DNA of 64,000 nucleotides from Halobacillus hunanensis (GTDB lineage Bacteria; Bacillota; Bacilli; Bacillales; Halobacillaceae). Positions 17,274 to 25,297 of this stretch are shown piece by piece. Under the pieces are notes generated by a model that saw nothing but the letters and a program-made list of their open reading frames with translations, searched no databases and was not told the origin of the DNA. How positions within the stretch are numbered: position 1 is the stretch's first letter; each line of letters starts with the position of its first letter. A program made the position numbers and the translations under genes. The stretch is taken from contig NZ_FVZB01000005.1 of NCBI RefSeq assembly GCF_900166655.1, positions 749,001 through 813,000 of the forward strand, given 5' to 3'.

Positions 17274-18188
17274 TTGAAATTATATAGTGCTTTAATTGGA
17301 CTCAGTTTAATATGGGGTATGTCCTTTGTTTTTATAAAATGGCTGCTTGAACCTGCAGGACCATGGGGAACTGTGTTTCTGAGATGTTCTGCAGCTGTGG
17401 TCATCTTGTTTCCCTTTCTTTGGATGAAAAGAAAGAAAATAGTAAAACCAATACCATGGAAGCCGATGCTTGTTGTCGGTGTCTTTAATGCAGGCCTTCC
17501 TTGGGGACTGATTGCTTTAAGTGAAACACAGATTAATAGCAGTACAGCAGCTGTATTAAATGCCTTAACGCCAATTTTCACCGGACTAGTTGGGTTTCTT
17601 TTTTTCTCGATTGTGTTAAAAAAGCGCCAATGGCTGGGAATTGGATTAGGGTTTGCGGGTATTCTTGTACTAATGGAGTTTAATGTCGGACAGTTGTTTC
17701 ATGAGAGTTTCGTGGGGATAGGAACTATGGTATTGACCACTATTTCTTATGGGTTTGCCACACAATACACAAAAAAACACTTGCAAGCCACTAGTGTTTT
17801 GCTGTTAACCACATGTTCACTAGCTGCTGGCGCTCTCGTAGGCCTCATCGGCACGATATTTACTGGCACTACAGCTAATTTAAAGCCGGCCATATTAGCA
17901 GATCCTCTTATTTTGTTCGCCATTATTGGTCTGGGGTGCTTCGGATCCGGGATTGCCCATCTTATCTTTTACTACATTGTTAAAAACAGCAGTGCGGAAT
18001 TCGCAGCATCGGTCACTTACCTTGTACCTATTACTGCCATGATCTGGGGATACGTGCTGCTTGATGAACCGATTACGAAGAATTTAGCAATCGGACTGCT
18101 GATTATTTTCGCCGGAGTTTATTTGGCTACTCGAAAGCCGAAAAAGAAACACGAGACTAGTAATCAGCAAATGGCAGAGGAAGCATGA
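17274..18188 (+). CDS. EamA/DMT-superfamily transporter
   Basis: A 304-residue membrane protein with ten predicted helices formed by two EamA repeats: MKLYSALIGLSLIWGMSFVF opens the first (about residues 1-130) and a second runs about 145-285, ending in a lysine-rich tail. Such proteins export amino acids or other metabolites. It starts at TTG after GAGAGGGGTGTGGG. No adjacent regulator. The 128 bases to the next gene contain no clear terminator. Confidence 0.9.
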   Translation: MKLYSALIGLSLIWGMSFVFIKWLLEPAGPWGTVFLRCSAAVVILFPFLWMKRKKIVKPIPWKPMLVVGVFNAGLPWGLIALSETQINSSTAAVLNALTPIFTGLVGFLFFSIVLKKRQWLGIGLGFAGILVLMEFNVGQLFHESFVGIGTMVLTTISYGFATQYTKKHLQATSVLLLTTCSLAAGALVGLIGTIFTGTTANLKPAILADPLILFAIIGLGCFGSGIAHLIFYYIVKNSSAEFAASVTYLVPITAMIWGYVLLDEPITKNLAIGLLIIFAGVYLATRKPKKKHETSNQQMAEEA

Positions 18189-18316
18189 GGCACACTTTGC
18201 TTAAATAGGTCATTGAATCCCCTGCTTGTCTAAAGTCCTTTTATTGTAATCACAAATCTTGTAGGATGGTAACTCTTCTGTTGGTATCATGCTGTTCTAA
18301 ATCGGACCTTCAATGA

Positions 18317-18838
18317 TTACTTAGTAAATTTGTTTGCATAGCTGCTGGCTACCATGGAGTCCGGTTTTATTTTTGGTTCGAGTCCTAAAGATTGGATCCG
18401 TGCCATCATCTCATTGACATATACACGGGTTTTATTTCGCTCCCCGGCACCGATGTCAATATGGCCTTCTACCATAAAACTTGCTCCTTTATAAATGTGT
18501 GGGAGCACGATCTGAATAAGGGCATCAATGTACTCTTTCGTAAAGAGGGAGGCAACTTCTTCCGTTAAAGTTGTTTCATAGGAAATTCGTTCGTGCAGTA
18601 CAGTCATACACCTGGGGACAGTTACTTTGCGAAAGCATGCCCAGGCCCCTTTGCCAATTCGTTGAATGACAATTCCCGTAATAAATAACGTGTGACTCTC
18701 ATGAATTTGAGAATCTGTTCCGAGCATAAGTTTGTAATTCCCTCTAGGATCGTGCTTCATAAACGAATAAATATGGGAAAACACTTCACTGTACGGCATC
18801 TGACTTTCTACAGAATTCTGAAACAGTATGGTTTTCAA
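18317..18838 (-). CDS. ykuK: YkuK-family ribonuclease-H-like protein (DUF458)
   Basis: A 173-residue protein of the YkuK/DUF458 family, predicted to have an RNase-H-like fold. The recognisable segment is MLGTDSQIHESHTLFITGIV (about residues 39-58), where the conserved GTDSQ aspartate would bind metal. Function is unproven, though nucleic-acid hydrolysis is implied by the fold. Its start ATG at 18838 faces a 490-base gene-free stretch. Confidence 0.85.
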   Translation of the reverse strand: MKTILFQNSVESQMPYSEVFSHIYSFMKHDPRGNYKLMLGTDSQIHESHTLFITGIVIQRIGKGAWACFRKVTVPRCMTVLHERISYETTLTEEVASLFTKEYIDALIQIVLPHIYKGASFMVEGHIDIGAGERNKTRVYVNEMMARIQSLGLEPKIKPDSMVASSYANKFTK

Positions 18839-18940
18839 CCTAACCAGCTCTTTCTATGTGGATTATGAATCACAGGCGTAGAATATCCATTTCTTATAGT
18901 CTATTCATTTCCTTTTTCTACATGTAAAAAAAGACAAACT

Positions 18941-18995
18941 CCTGAGAAGTGAGTTTCTCAGCTTGTAGATAAAAACCAGGTTTTCTACAAGTTTT
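18941..18995. terminator. Two tandem hairpins upstream of ykuK
   Basis: CTGAGAA/TTTCTCAG (18942-18960) is followed by CTTGTAGA/TCTACAAG (18962-18991) and TTTTATTA. They lie in the 490-base gap 18839-19327, which holds no gene but also a partial repeat and two more terminators. Confidence 0.5.
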
Positions 18996-19024
18996 ATTAT
19001 CTTCCCATCGGCTGAGAATATATC

Positions 19025-19058
19025 ACTCGCTTTCCGCAGGAGTCTCGCGATATTTACT
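19025..19058 (-). repeat. Fragment of the dispersed intergenic repeat
   Basis: CTCGCTTTCCGCAGGAGTCT followed by a CGCGATATTT tail joins both ends of the dispersed repeat (compare 60121-60300: CACTTTCCGCGG and CCGCAGGAGTCTCCGCATATTTT), as if the central part were deleted. Confidence 0.55.
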
Positions 19059-19081
19059 TCTACGGTATTCCGTATAATCGA

Positions 19082-19136
19082 AAAAGATTCTCCTCCACCT
19101 AGTTAAACCTTGCTAGTGTGGAGGAGAATCTTTTTT
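19082..19136. terminator. Strong bidirectional hairpin
   Basis: AAAAGATTCTCCTCCAC pairs with GTGGAGGAGAATCTTTT at 19118-19134 with six T residues on the right and an A run on the left. No adjacent plus-strand gene explains it. Confidence 0.8.
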
Positions 19137-19212
19137 ATGTATCATTATCATTTCTATTTCATCTTGCGGTTCCTTTCTAGATTGAAACTAGATAAATGTG
19201 GTGTAGTAGAGT

Positions 19213-19250
19213 GAAAAAAAGGTGGCTGGCGATAGTTTCCCGCCAGCCAG
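19213..19250 (-). terminator. Terminator of the MFS gene
   Basis: GGCTGGCG and CGCCAGCC arms with a U run on the minus strand, about 80 bases past the MFS stop codon. Confidence 0.85.
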
Positions 19251-19327
19251 AAAAACTCCCTAGTATAGAGTTTGTTTTTGTTAAAAATCAATCTTTGCAA
19301 CCTAGCCAGACATAACCTATGAAAGGA

Positions 19328-20800
19328 TTAAGTTTGCTGATGGGCCACATCGTCTGGCTTCGCCCGTTTAACAAAAAGAGTAAGGATAAACCCGGCTAAA
19401 GCCAGCGCAAACGCAATTGAGTATACAAGCTCAACCCCCGCTACCATCGATTGGGACTGTGCAGCCGGGGAATCAGGTGAAACTGCATTTGCTAAAAAGC
19501 CTTCACGTCTTGCTGTCATGATACTGATAAAGACAGAAACACCAATTGCTCCGGAGACGGGCTGCAGCGTATTCATAATGGCTGTACCGTGCGGGTAAAG
19601 TTGTTTCGGCAGCTGATTCAAACCGTTTGTTTGGGCTGGCATCATCATTGCTGAAACTGACAGCATCAACAGCATGTAGCTGATAATGATCACGTAAATC
19701 GGTGTGCTGGTTCCAACCTGGCTGAGCGAGAACATGGTGGCGGTCAAGATTGCTGCAGCCGGAATCATTAATTTTCTAGGTCCGTATTTATCAAAAAGTT
19801 TCCCCATCACAGGCGACATCAGTCCGTTCAACAAGCTGCCTGGCAAGAGTACGAGTCCTGCAGCCGCTGCCGTTAACGCAAGCGGGCCTTGCATAAACAT
19901 CGGCAGGATAATTTCAGATGAGAACATCGCCATGATGATGATGATAAACAAAAGAACAGCTTGCGTGAACATCGGATATTTAAAGACTCGAACATCGAGA
20001 AGAGGTTCTTCTATCTTTAATTGCCTGATTGTGAACAGGATTAAAGCTGCCACCGCAACAATAATAAGGGTAAGGACCACGGGATCTAAAAAACCGGCTC
20101 CATCTTCTCCGGCAAGACTAAACCCGAGGACAATTCCGCCAAACCCGAGAGTCGAAAGCAGAATGGATAGAATATCAACTTTAGGTTTCGTGACTTCACC
20201 GACATTTTTCAAAAACTTATAGGCAAAGGCCATGGAGAAAAGCGCAAATGGTATAACCGTTATAAAGAGAAATCTCCAGCCCAAATGTTCCACAATAATT
20301 CCTGAGAGGGTCGGACCGATCGCGGGCGCAAACATAATGACAAGGCCGACCATTCCCATCACACCTCCGCGTCGTTCGGGTGGGAAGATTAACAAGAATG
20401 TGTTAAAAATAATCGGAATTAATAACCCTGTACCAACGGCCTGTATGAGGCGGCCCGCTAATAATACAGGGAATGTTGGTGCTAAAGCACAAATGACAGT
20501 TCCGATCGTGAAGACGGTCATAGTACCCATAAACATTTGCCTCGTCGTGAACGATTGCAGCATCAATGCAGAAATAGGGATTAGAATTCCCATCACAAGC
20601 ATGAATCCTGTTACCATCCATTGGACAGTTGTTGCAGAGAGGCCAAATTCAGCCATCAGCGTTGTTAAGGCAATATTAAGCAGTGTCTCATTTAAAATGG
20701 CAAAAAACGCACCAATAATAAGCGAGATCATGACAGGTTTTACACTGAAATTTGGATCATCAGCGAGAAATTCGTAATTTGTTTTGTTCGTTCCTTCCAT
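19328..20800 (-). CDS. MFS drug exporter, DHA2 (EmrB/QacA) family
   Basis: A 490-residue efflux protein with about 14 membrane helices, typical of the DHA2 family that expels drugs using the proton gradient. Motif-C-like sequence GLVIMFAPAIGPTLSGIIVE lies around residues 152-171, and a long N-terminal cytoplasmic stretch precedes helix 1. It is monocistronic with its own terminator. A TetR partner, often adjacent to such genes, is absent. Substrates cannot be predicted. Confidence 0.93.
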   Translation of the reverse strand: MEGTNKTNYEFLADDPNFSVKPVMISLIIGAFFAILNETLLNIALTTLMAEFGLSATTVQWMVTGFMLVMGILIPISALMLQSFTTRQMFMGTMTVFTIGTVICALAPTFPVLLAGRLIQAVGTGLLIPIIFNTFLLIFPPERRGGVMGMVGLVIMFAPAIGPTLSGIIVEHLGWRFLFITVIPFALFSMAFAYKFLKNVGEVTKPKVDILSILLSTLGFGGIVLGFSLAGEDGAGFLDPVVLTLIIVAVAALILFTIRQLKIEEPLLDVRVFKYPMFTQAVLLFIIIIMAMFSSEIILPMFMQGPLALTAAAAGLVLLPGSLLNGLMSPVMGKLFDKYGPRKLMIPAAAILTATMFSLSQVGTSTPIYVIIISYMLLMLSVSAMMMPAQTNGLNQLPKQLYPHGTAIMNTLQPVSGAIGVSVFISIMTARREGFLANAVSPDSPAAQSQSMVAGVELVYSIAFALALAGFILTLFVKRAKPDDVAHQQT

Positions 20801-20866
20801 AAATATGCTCCTTTACTTAGCTTCCTAACAAACTACTATTATACGTAAAGTTACGAACGAAAGATA

Positions 20867-20977
20867 TCATTTTGTTTCAATTTTTTTCTGTTCAGCCAAC
20901 GTGCTTTTCCCAGTGCCTCCGCAGCCGTCAATTCCAATTAATAAAAGCTTCTTATGATTATTTTTTAACCAGTCCAT
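20867..20977 (-). pseudogene. Truncated P-loop kinase remnant downstream of argS
   Basis: Fourteen bases after the argS stop codon, a frame with a good ribosome site (AGGAGTG) and ATG at 20977 encodes 36 residues and then stops. It includes an intact Walker A motif, GIDGCGGTGKST, preceded by the hydrophobic strand KKLLLIGIDG, as in uridine-kinase-like NTPases of about 200 residues. Nothing homologous follows before the MFS promoter region. I read it as the 5-prime stub of a kinase gene lost when the MFS gene arrived or by deletion. Confidence 0.65.
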
Positions 20978-20991
20978 TTTCCACACTCCTG

Positions 20992-22674
20992 CTACATTTT
21001 TTTCGGTGCCTGAATGCCAAGCAGACACAGTCCCTCCTTTAAAACAACCGAAAAGCTGTGAACAAGGGTCAGACGTGCATGCAGCTGTTCTTTCTGCAAA
21101 ATTTTAGTCCCCGCATAATACTTATTAAACGCTTTAGCTAAATCAAGTAAATAGCGAGCAATCTTGGAAGGATCGTATTCTGAATAAGCTCGTTTAACTA
21201 GCTCAGGGAAAAGACGTAATTGCTTCACAACTGTCCATGCTTTCGGGTCATCAAGAGAAACCTCTGCATCTTCCAGTACAAATTCACCTTTTTCAAGAAT
21301 CGACTGGGCGCGTACGTAAGCATATTGCAAATAGGGAGCCGTATCGCCTTCAAATGTCAACATATCTTGAAGCGAAAACTCCACATCATTACGACGATCA
21401 TGCTTCAAATCGTGAAAAATCACCGCACCAACTCCAACCTGTTTCGCTACTTCATTCTTATGAGCCAGGCTTGGATTTTTCACCTCAATATTTGCTTTCG
21501 CCTGGTCAATTGCCTCTCCCAGGACTTCTGCCAGTAAAATCGTTTTGCCCTTTCTTGTCGACATTTTGGAACCATTCTGAAGCATCATCCCAAACGGAAT
21601 ATGTTTGACATCCTGAGCCCAGGGCAGGTTCAACTTCGTAAGCACATGTTTGATTTGTTGAAAATGCAGCGTTTGCTCATGACCGACTACATAGAGAGCT
21701 TCGTTAAATCGATAGCTGTTGTAGCGGTCCATGGCTGCTGTCAAGTCGCGTGTCGCATAAATGGTTGTGCCATTGCTTTTCTTAATCAAACAGGGAGGAA
21801 GACCTTCATCATCCAAGCGCACGACTTTTGCTCCGTCGGAATCTGTTAATAAGCCCTTTTCTTTCAATAGTTGCACCGTACTGTCCATTTTGTCATTGTA
21901 GTAGGCCTCTCCACGTGTAAGATCAAAGGTTACACCAAGCAAGTCATAAATTTTATTAAACTCTTCAAGGGAAGCCTCTTTAAACCATTTCCAGAGTTTT
22001 ACGGCTTCAGCATCGTTTTGCTCAAGTTTCTTAAACCAATGACGTCCTTCTTCAACAAGGGAAGGGTCATGCGCTGACTCCTCATGAAATTTCACATATA
22101 TTTTCGTAAGTTCAGGGATCGGATTAGTGCGGATTTGCTCCTCATCTCCCCAATGCTGATAAGCCGCAAGCAGTTTGCCAAACTGTGTACCATAGTCGCC
22201 AATATAATTAATCTTTATCGTGTCATACCCGCATTTTTCTGCGAGATTCGCTAATGCATTGCCAATAACGGTCGAACGAAGGTGACCCATGGAAAAGGGT
22301 TTGGCAATATTCGGCGCAGACATATCCAGTACAACATTCTGATTTGCTCCAACCTGATGGGAGCCATAGTCCGTGCTTTCAGTGAGAATTTGCTTTAGTG
22401 TCTGTTCAGTAAGGACACGCTGGTTTAAAAAGATGTTGATATATCCGCCATTTGGTTGAACGCTCACAAATAGGTCATGCTGCAATCGCGGCGCAAGTTG
22501 GGCAGCTATTTTTGCTGGCGATTGACGAAATGATTGGGCGAGTTGAAAACATGGGAAGGCTATGTCACCGAGTTTTTCCTGCTTAGGGATTTCAATCAGC
22601 GAGTAGACCCAATCACGGCTGAATTCTTCTCCGAGCAGATGGGATAATTGCAGGGCAAGGGTGTGTTTTTCCAT
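20992..22674 (-). CDS. argS: Arginyl-tRNA synthetase
   Basis: A 560-residue class I aminoacyl-tRNA synthetase charging tRNA-Arg. The HIGH-like motif appears as SAPNIAKPFSMGHLRSTVIG (about residues 115-134) and KMSTRKGKTILL is the KMSKS-like loop (about 370). N-terminal Add-1 and C-terminal DALR anticodon-binding domains complete the arginine-type layout. The frame stays open upstream into the T-box leader, but AAGGAGGAA is spaced for the ATG at 22674. Expression is set by the upstream T-box. Confidence 0.97.
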   Translation of the reverse strand: MEKHTLALQLSHLLGEEFSRDWVYSLIEIPKQEKLGDIAFPCFQLAQSFRQSPAKIAAQLAPRLQHDLFVSVQPNGGYINIFLNQRVLTEQTLKQILTESTDYGSHQVGANQNVVLDMSAPNIAKPFSMGHLRSTVIGNALANLAEKCGYDTIKINYIGDYGTQFGKLLAAYQHWGDEEQIRTNPIPELTKIYVKFHEESAHDPSLVEEGRHWFKKLEQNDAEAVKLWKWFKEASLEEFNKIYDLLGVTFDLTRGEAYYNDKMDSTVQLLKEKGLLTDSDGAKVVRLDDEGLPPCLIKKSNGTTIYATRDLTAAMDRYNSYRFNEALYVVGHEQTLHFQQIKHVLTKLNLPWAQDVKHIPFGMMLQNGSKMSTRKGKTILLAEVLGEAIDQAKANIEVKNPSLAHKNEVAKQVGVGAVIFHDLKHDRRNDVEFSLQDMLTFEGDTAPYLQYAYVRAQSILEKGEFVLEDAEVSLDDPKAWTVVKQLRLFPELVKRAYSEYDPSKIARYLLDLAKAFNKYYAGTKILQKEQLHARLTLVHSFSVVLKEGLCLLGIQAPKKM

Positions 22675-22693
22675 TATAAATTCCTCCTTAATA

Positions 22694-22936
22694 TAAAAAA
22701 AACCTCGTCTCCCTGAAGAGACGAGGTTGGCTCGCGGTACCACTCTTATAGCTGAAAACAGCCACTTGAAATTGATAACGGGGGTTATCCCCGACAGCTC
22801 CTACTTGAGTTCAAAGCAGCTTCTTAAAAGTCCGGTTCACTCGTTGGCAGTCCGTCAAGCTTACACCATCCCTGACTCGCTTAAATGACGACACAAGAGT
22901 TACTCTCTTTATCCTGGAATTTGAGATATTGAGAAG
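22694..22936 (-). ncRNA. T-box riboswitch of argS
   Basis: On the minus strand the antiterminator core AGAGTGGTACCGCG (the T-box TGG that pairs with the uncharged tRNA end) is followed by a terminator, AACCTCGTCTC/GAGACGAGGTT with a U run at 22694-22728. Upstream, AGAGAGTAAC and GGGATGGTGTAAGC match stem I features. CGA and CGG triplets near 22836-22842 are candidate arginine specifier codons; I could not fix which by hand. Confidence 0.93.
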
Positions 22937-22965
22937 ATTATAACGGAGTCTAAATGGGATTGCAA
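22937..22965 (-). promoter_or_regulatory. SigA promoter of argS
   Basis: TTGCAA (22965-22960) and TATAAT (22942-22937) are 17 bases apart, directly before the T-box leader. Confidence 0.85.
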
Positions 22966-23026
22966 TGCCTTTTTCGAGAATAGTTCATGTTTAATAAGGG
23001 ACAATAACAGGACGAGGAGGGTGAAT

Positions 23027-23644
23027 ATGGAGTGGGATTGGATATGGAAAGCAATACTTATTATAGTAGTAGGAACGTTAATTCTACGAGTAGCCGGGAG
23101 AAAGTCAATTTCACAAATGACACTGGCTCAAACGGTTATTATGATTGGGATCGGTTCCTTATTAATTCAACCTGTTGCTGGTAAAAATATTTGGGTAACG
23201 TTCGGCGTTGGAGCCGTGCTCGTGTTAACACTTATTGTAATCGAATATAGTGAAGTGAAGATGAACTGGTTTGAAAAGTTTATCACCGGTCAATCTGTAT
23301 CTATTATTAGTAATGGTCAGCTTCAGGAGAAAAATTTAAAGAAGCTTCGATTTACGGTTGATCAGCTTGAGATGAAGCTTCGACAGCAGAATGTGTCATC
23401 CATAACCGATTTGAAATCGGCAACACTTGAACCGAATGGCCAAGTCGGATATGAACTGAAGGATGATAAAAAACCTGCCACGAAACAGGATATTGATGAT
23501 TTGAAAAAAGAGCTCCTTACTCTGAAAGAATCATTAGGTTCAAATGCAGGACTGCAGGCGTCCTCTTCTGCGAGTGGAAACGATATTTTTAAAGAGGTTG
23601 AAGATAAAGGGCGCGGTCAGAATCCTCCACAACAACTGCAGTGA
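23027..23644 (+). CDS. DUF421-domain membrane protein (YetF-like)
   Basis: A 205-residue protein with an N-terminal three-helix membrane region (about residues 5-80) and a cytoplasmic DUF421 domain; the SISQMTLAQTVIMIGIGSLL stretch is typical of the YetF/YcaP family. The C-terminus is unusually long and ends in a hydrophilic, partly coiled tail (KPATKQDIDDLKKELLTL then SASGNDIFKEVE). The GAGGAGG site is spaced for ATG 23027; GTG at 23021 abuts it. YetF-type proteins are linked to spore germination or stress, but no role is shown here. Confidence 0.85.
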   Translation: MEWDWIWKAILIIVVGTLILRVAGRKSISQMTLAQTVIMIGIGSLLIQPVAGKNIWVTFGVGAVLVLTLIVIEYSEVKMNWFEKFITGQSVSIISNGQLQEKNLKKLRFTVDQLEMKLRQQNVSSITDLKSATLEPNGQVGYELKDDKKPATKQDIDDLKKELLTLKESLGSNAGLQASSSASGNDIFKEVEDKGRGQNPPQQLQ

Positions 23645-23689
23645 CTAATTTATAGACTTTCTATTTATATAAGAATACTTGCCTCATAA

Positions 23690-23719
23690 TTGCCGAACAG
23701 TCCGATATTTCATTATAAT
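23690..23719 (+). promoter_or_regulatory. Promoter of the thioredoxin-like gene
   Basis: TTGCCG and TATAAT with an 18-base spacer. The -35 covers the only upstream in-frame TTG, which argues that translation begins further downstream. Confidence 0.55.
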
Positions 23720-23752
23720 TGCCGTAACATTATAGTAAATGAGGTGATTGTT

Positions 23753-24076
23753 CTGAAGCGAGTCTATTCTAGAAAAGAGATAGAAACCGTGATAGAGCAA
23801 GAACAGCTTTCTTTGATTTATGTTTCACATCAAGGATGCTCTGTCTGTCATAGCTTGCTACCTCAAATTGAAAGAGTCCTGGAAGACTACCCGCTTATCA
23901 CATCTATACATGTGGATTCGGATGAAGTAAAAGAGGTAGCAGGGTTACTTACAGTATTTACGGTGCCGGCAGTCCTGGTTTTTTCAAAAGGGAGGGAGCT
24001 TTTTCGGAAAGCTCATTTTGTACCGATTGAAGAACTTCGCCAACAATTAGCTAAATATAGTCAGGCCTTGAATTAA
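23753..24076 (+). CDS. Thioredoxin-like protein with CSVC active site
   Basis: A protein of about 107 residues with the thioredoxin fold: the CxxC motif is CSVC in SHQGCSVCHSLLPQIE, and the cis-proline is in FTVPAVLVFSKG. It probably reduces or oxidises disulfides in the cytoplasm. No ATG, GTG or TTG sits at proper distance from the ribosome site GAGGTGA (23741-23747); the codon in the right place is CTG at 23753, so a rare CTG start is my choice, with GTG 23744 as the alternative. It ends in a clear terminator. Confidence 0.78.
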   Translation: MKRVYSRKEIETVIEQEQLSLIYVSHQGCSVCHSLLPQIERVLEDYPLITSIHVDSDEVKEVAGLLTVFTVPAVLVFSKGRELFRKAHFVPIEELRQQLAKYSQALN

Positions 24077-24079
24077 TCA

Positions 24080-24112
24080 ATACCCTACTCTTAAAGCAGT
24101 GGGGTATTTTTT
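24080..24112 (+). terminator. Terminator after the thioredoxin-like gene
   Basis: ATACCCTACT and AGTGGGGTAT arms with a six-T run. Confidence 0.85.
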
Positions 24113-24311
24113 CGGGTAAGATTAATTGTTAGAATATTATGCGAATTACTGCCACTGAGGGATTATCCTTTTTTTGTAAAAAACTAAATCTCCATATATT
24201 CGCTTGTAACTCCATTAATTGCGATGAGAAAGGATGAATCGCAAATATCTCTCCATGAAACCGCTTACGCTCACTAATTGGAGTTTATAGGCATGACTTG
24301 TTTTATAACCC

Positions 24312-24339
24312 TTGATATACATTTCCCAAGTGTTATGAT
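24312..24339 (+). promoter_or_regulatory. Candidate promoter of proHJA
   Basis: TTGATA and TATGAT with a 16-base spacer, 57 bases before the proH start. The wider gap 24113-24395 also has an imperfect inverted repeat (AACTCCATTAAT near 24209 against CTAATTGGAGTT near 24275) that could fold in a leader if an upstream start is used. Salt induction of such operons is known in Halobacillus but the element responsible cannot be pointed to here. Confidence 0.55.
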
Positions 24340-24395
24340 GAAAAACGTCATATTAAAGAGCGAACAAAAAATGCGAACGGGAGAGATTAACTCAT

Positions 24396-25238
24396 ATGAT
24401 CAAACAAAAGATTGCTTTTCTAGGTGCAGGATCAATGGCAGAAGCTATGATTTCTGGAATGGTTGAATCCGGGAATATTCCTGCTGAACAAATTATTGTT
24501 ACGAATAGAAGTAATCGAGATCGTCTAAATGAGATTGAAGATAAATACGGTGTACGGACAGTTTTAAAAGATGAATTAAATTTTTCAGAAGTAGATCAAT
24601 TTATTTTAGCTATGAAGCCAAAAGATATTGATGCTGTTCTTGAAGATTTAAGACATAAGATCACACCAAATCAAGTGTTGGTATCTGTACTTGCAGGTAT
24701 TTCCACTTCTTATATGGAAGAACGCCTGAATGAAGAACAGCAAGTGATTCGTGTGATGCCGAACACATCAAGCATGCTCAGAGAGTCAGCGACTGCTGTG
24801 TGTCCGGGGAATTTCGCTGGAATGGATAATGTGCTGGTAGCGAAAGAATTACTGCAGTCTATCGGAGAAGTGTTTGTCATAGAAGAAGATAAAATGGATG
24901 TATTTACAGGGATTGCAGGAAGCGGACCTGCTTACTTCTACTATTTGATGGAACACATTGAAGAAACAGGAAGTGCTGAAGGCTTAGATCGGGAAACGTT
25001 AAGAGAGATTGGGGCTCAGACTTTGCTTGGAGCAGCGAAAATGATGCTTGAGCAGGATATTACGCCATCCGAACTGCGAGAAAATGTTACGTCACCAAAC
25101 GGAACAACTGCAGCAGGACTTGATGCATTAAACCGAGCAGGCGGAGGAAACGCAATTTCCGCAGCGATAAAAGGTGCAGCAAGCCGTTCGAAGGAAATGA
25201 GTAAAGAATTAGAAGGCATGCTTGTCGGGCAAAAATAA
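24396..25238 (+). CDS. proH: Pyrroline-5-carboxylate reductase
   Basis: A 280-residue P5C reductase, last step of proline synthesis (P5C + NADPH to proline). The N-terminal Rossmann motif FLGAGSMAEAM (about residues 8-18) binds NADPH; MPNTSSMLRESATAVCPG (about 129-146) and the C-terminal signature LRENVTSPNGTTAAGLDAL are family hallmarks. It opens a three-gene proline operon in the order proH-proJ-proA, the order reported for osmoregulated proline synthesis in Halobacillus halophilus. The symbol follows that precedent. Confidence 0.93.
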   Translation: MIKQKIAFLGAGSMAEAMISGMVESGNIPAEQIIVTNRSNRDRLNEIEDKYGVRTVLKDELNFSEVDQFILAMKPKDIDAVLEDLRHKITPNQVLVSVLAGISTSYMEERLNEEQQVIRVMPNTSSMLRESATAVCPGNFAGMDNVLVAKELLQSIGEVFVIEEDKMDVFTGIAGSGPAYFYYLMEHIEETGSAEGLDRETLREIGAQTLLGAAKMMLEQDITPSELRENVTSPNGTTAAGLDALNRAGGGNAISAAIKGAASRSKEMSKELEGMLVGQK

Positions 25239-25297
25239 CTGAAATCCTGAACGATTTTGATATAGATGAACCACAACGTAGAAATAGGAGTGATAAG

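Noticed and set aside
19704..20777. Long plus-strand frames (172 and 181 codons)
   Set aside because: They are shadows antisense to the MFS exporter and have low-complexity composition without ribosome sites.
24180..24290. Possible riboswitch in the proHJA upstream region
   Set aside because: Only a weak interrupted inverted repeat is visible, and the best promoter lies downstream of it, so it would not be transcribed in the leader.
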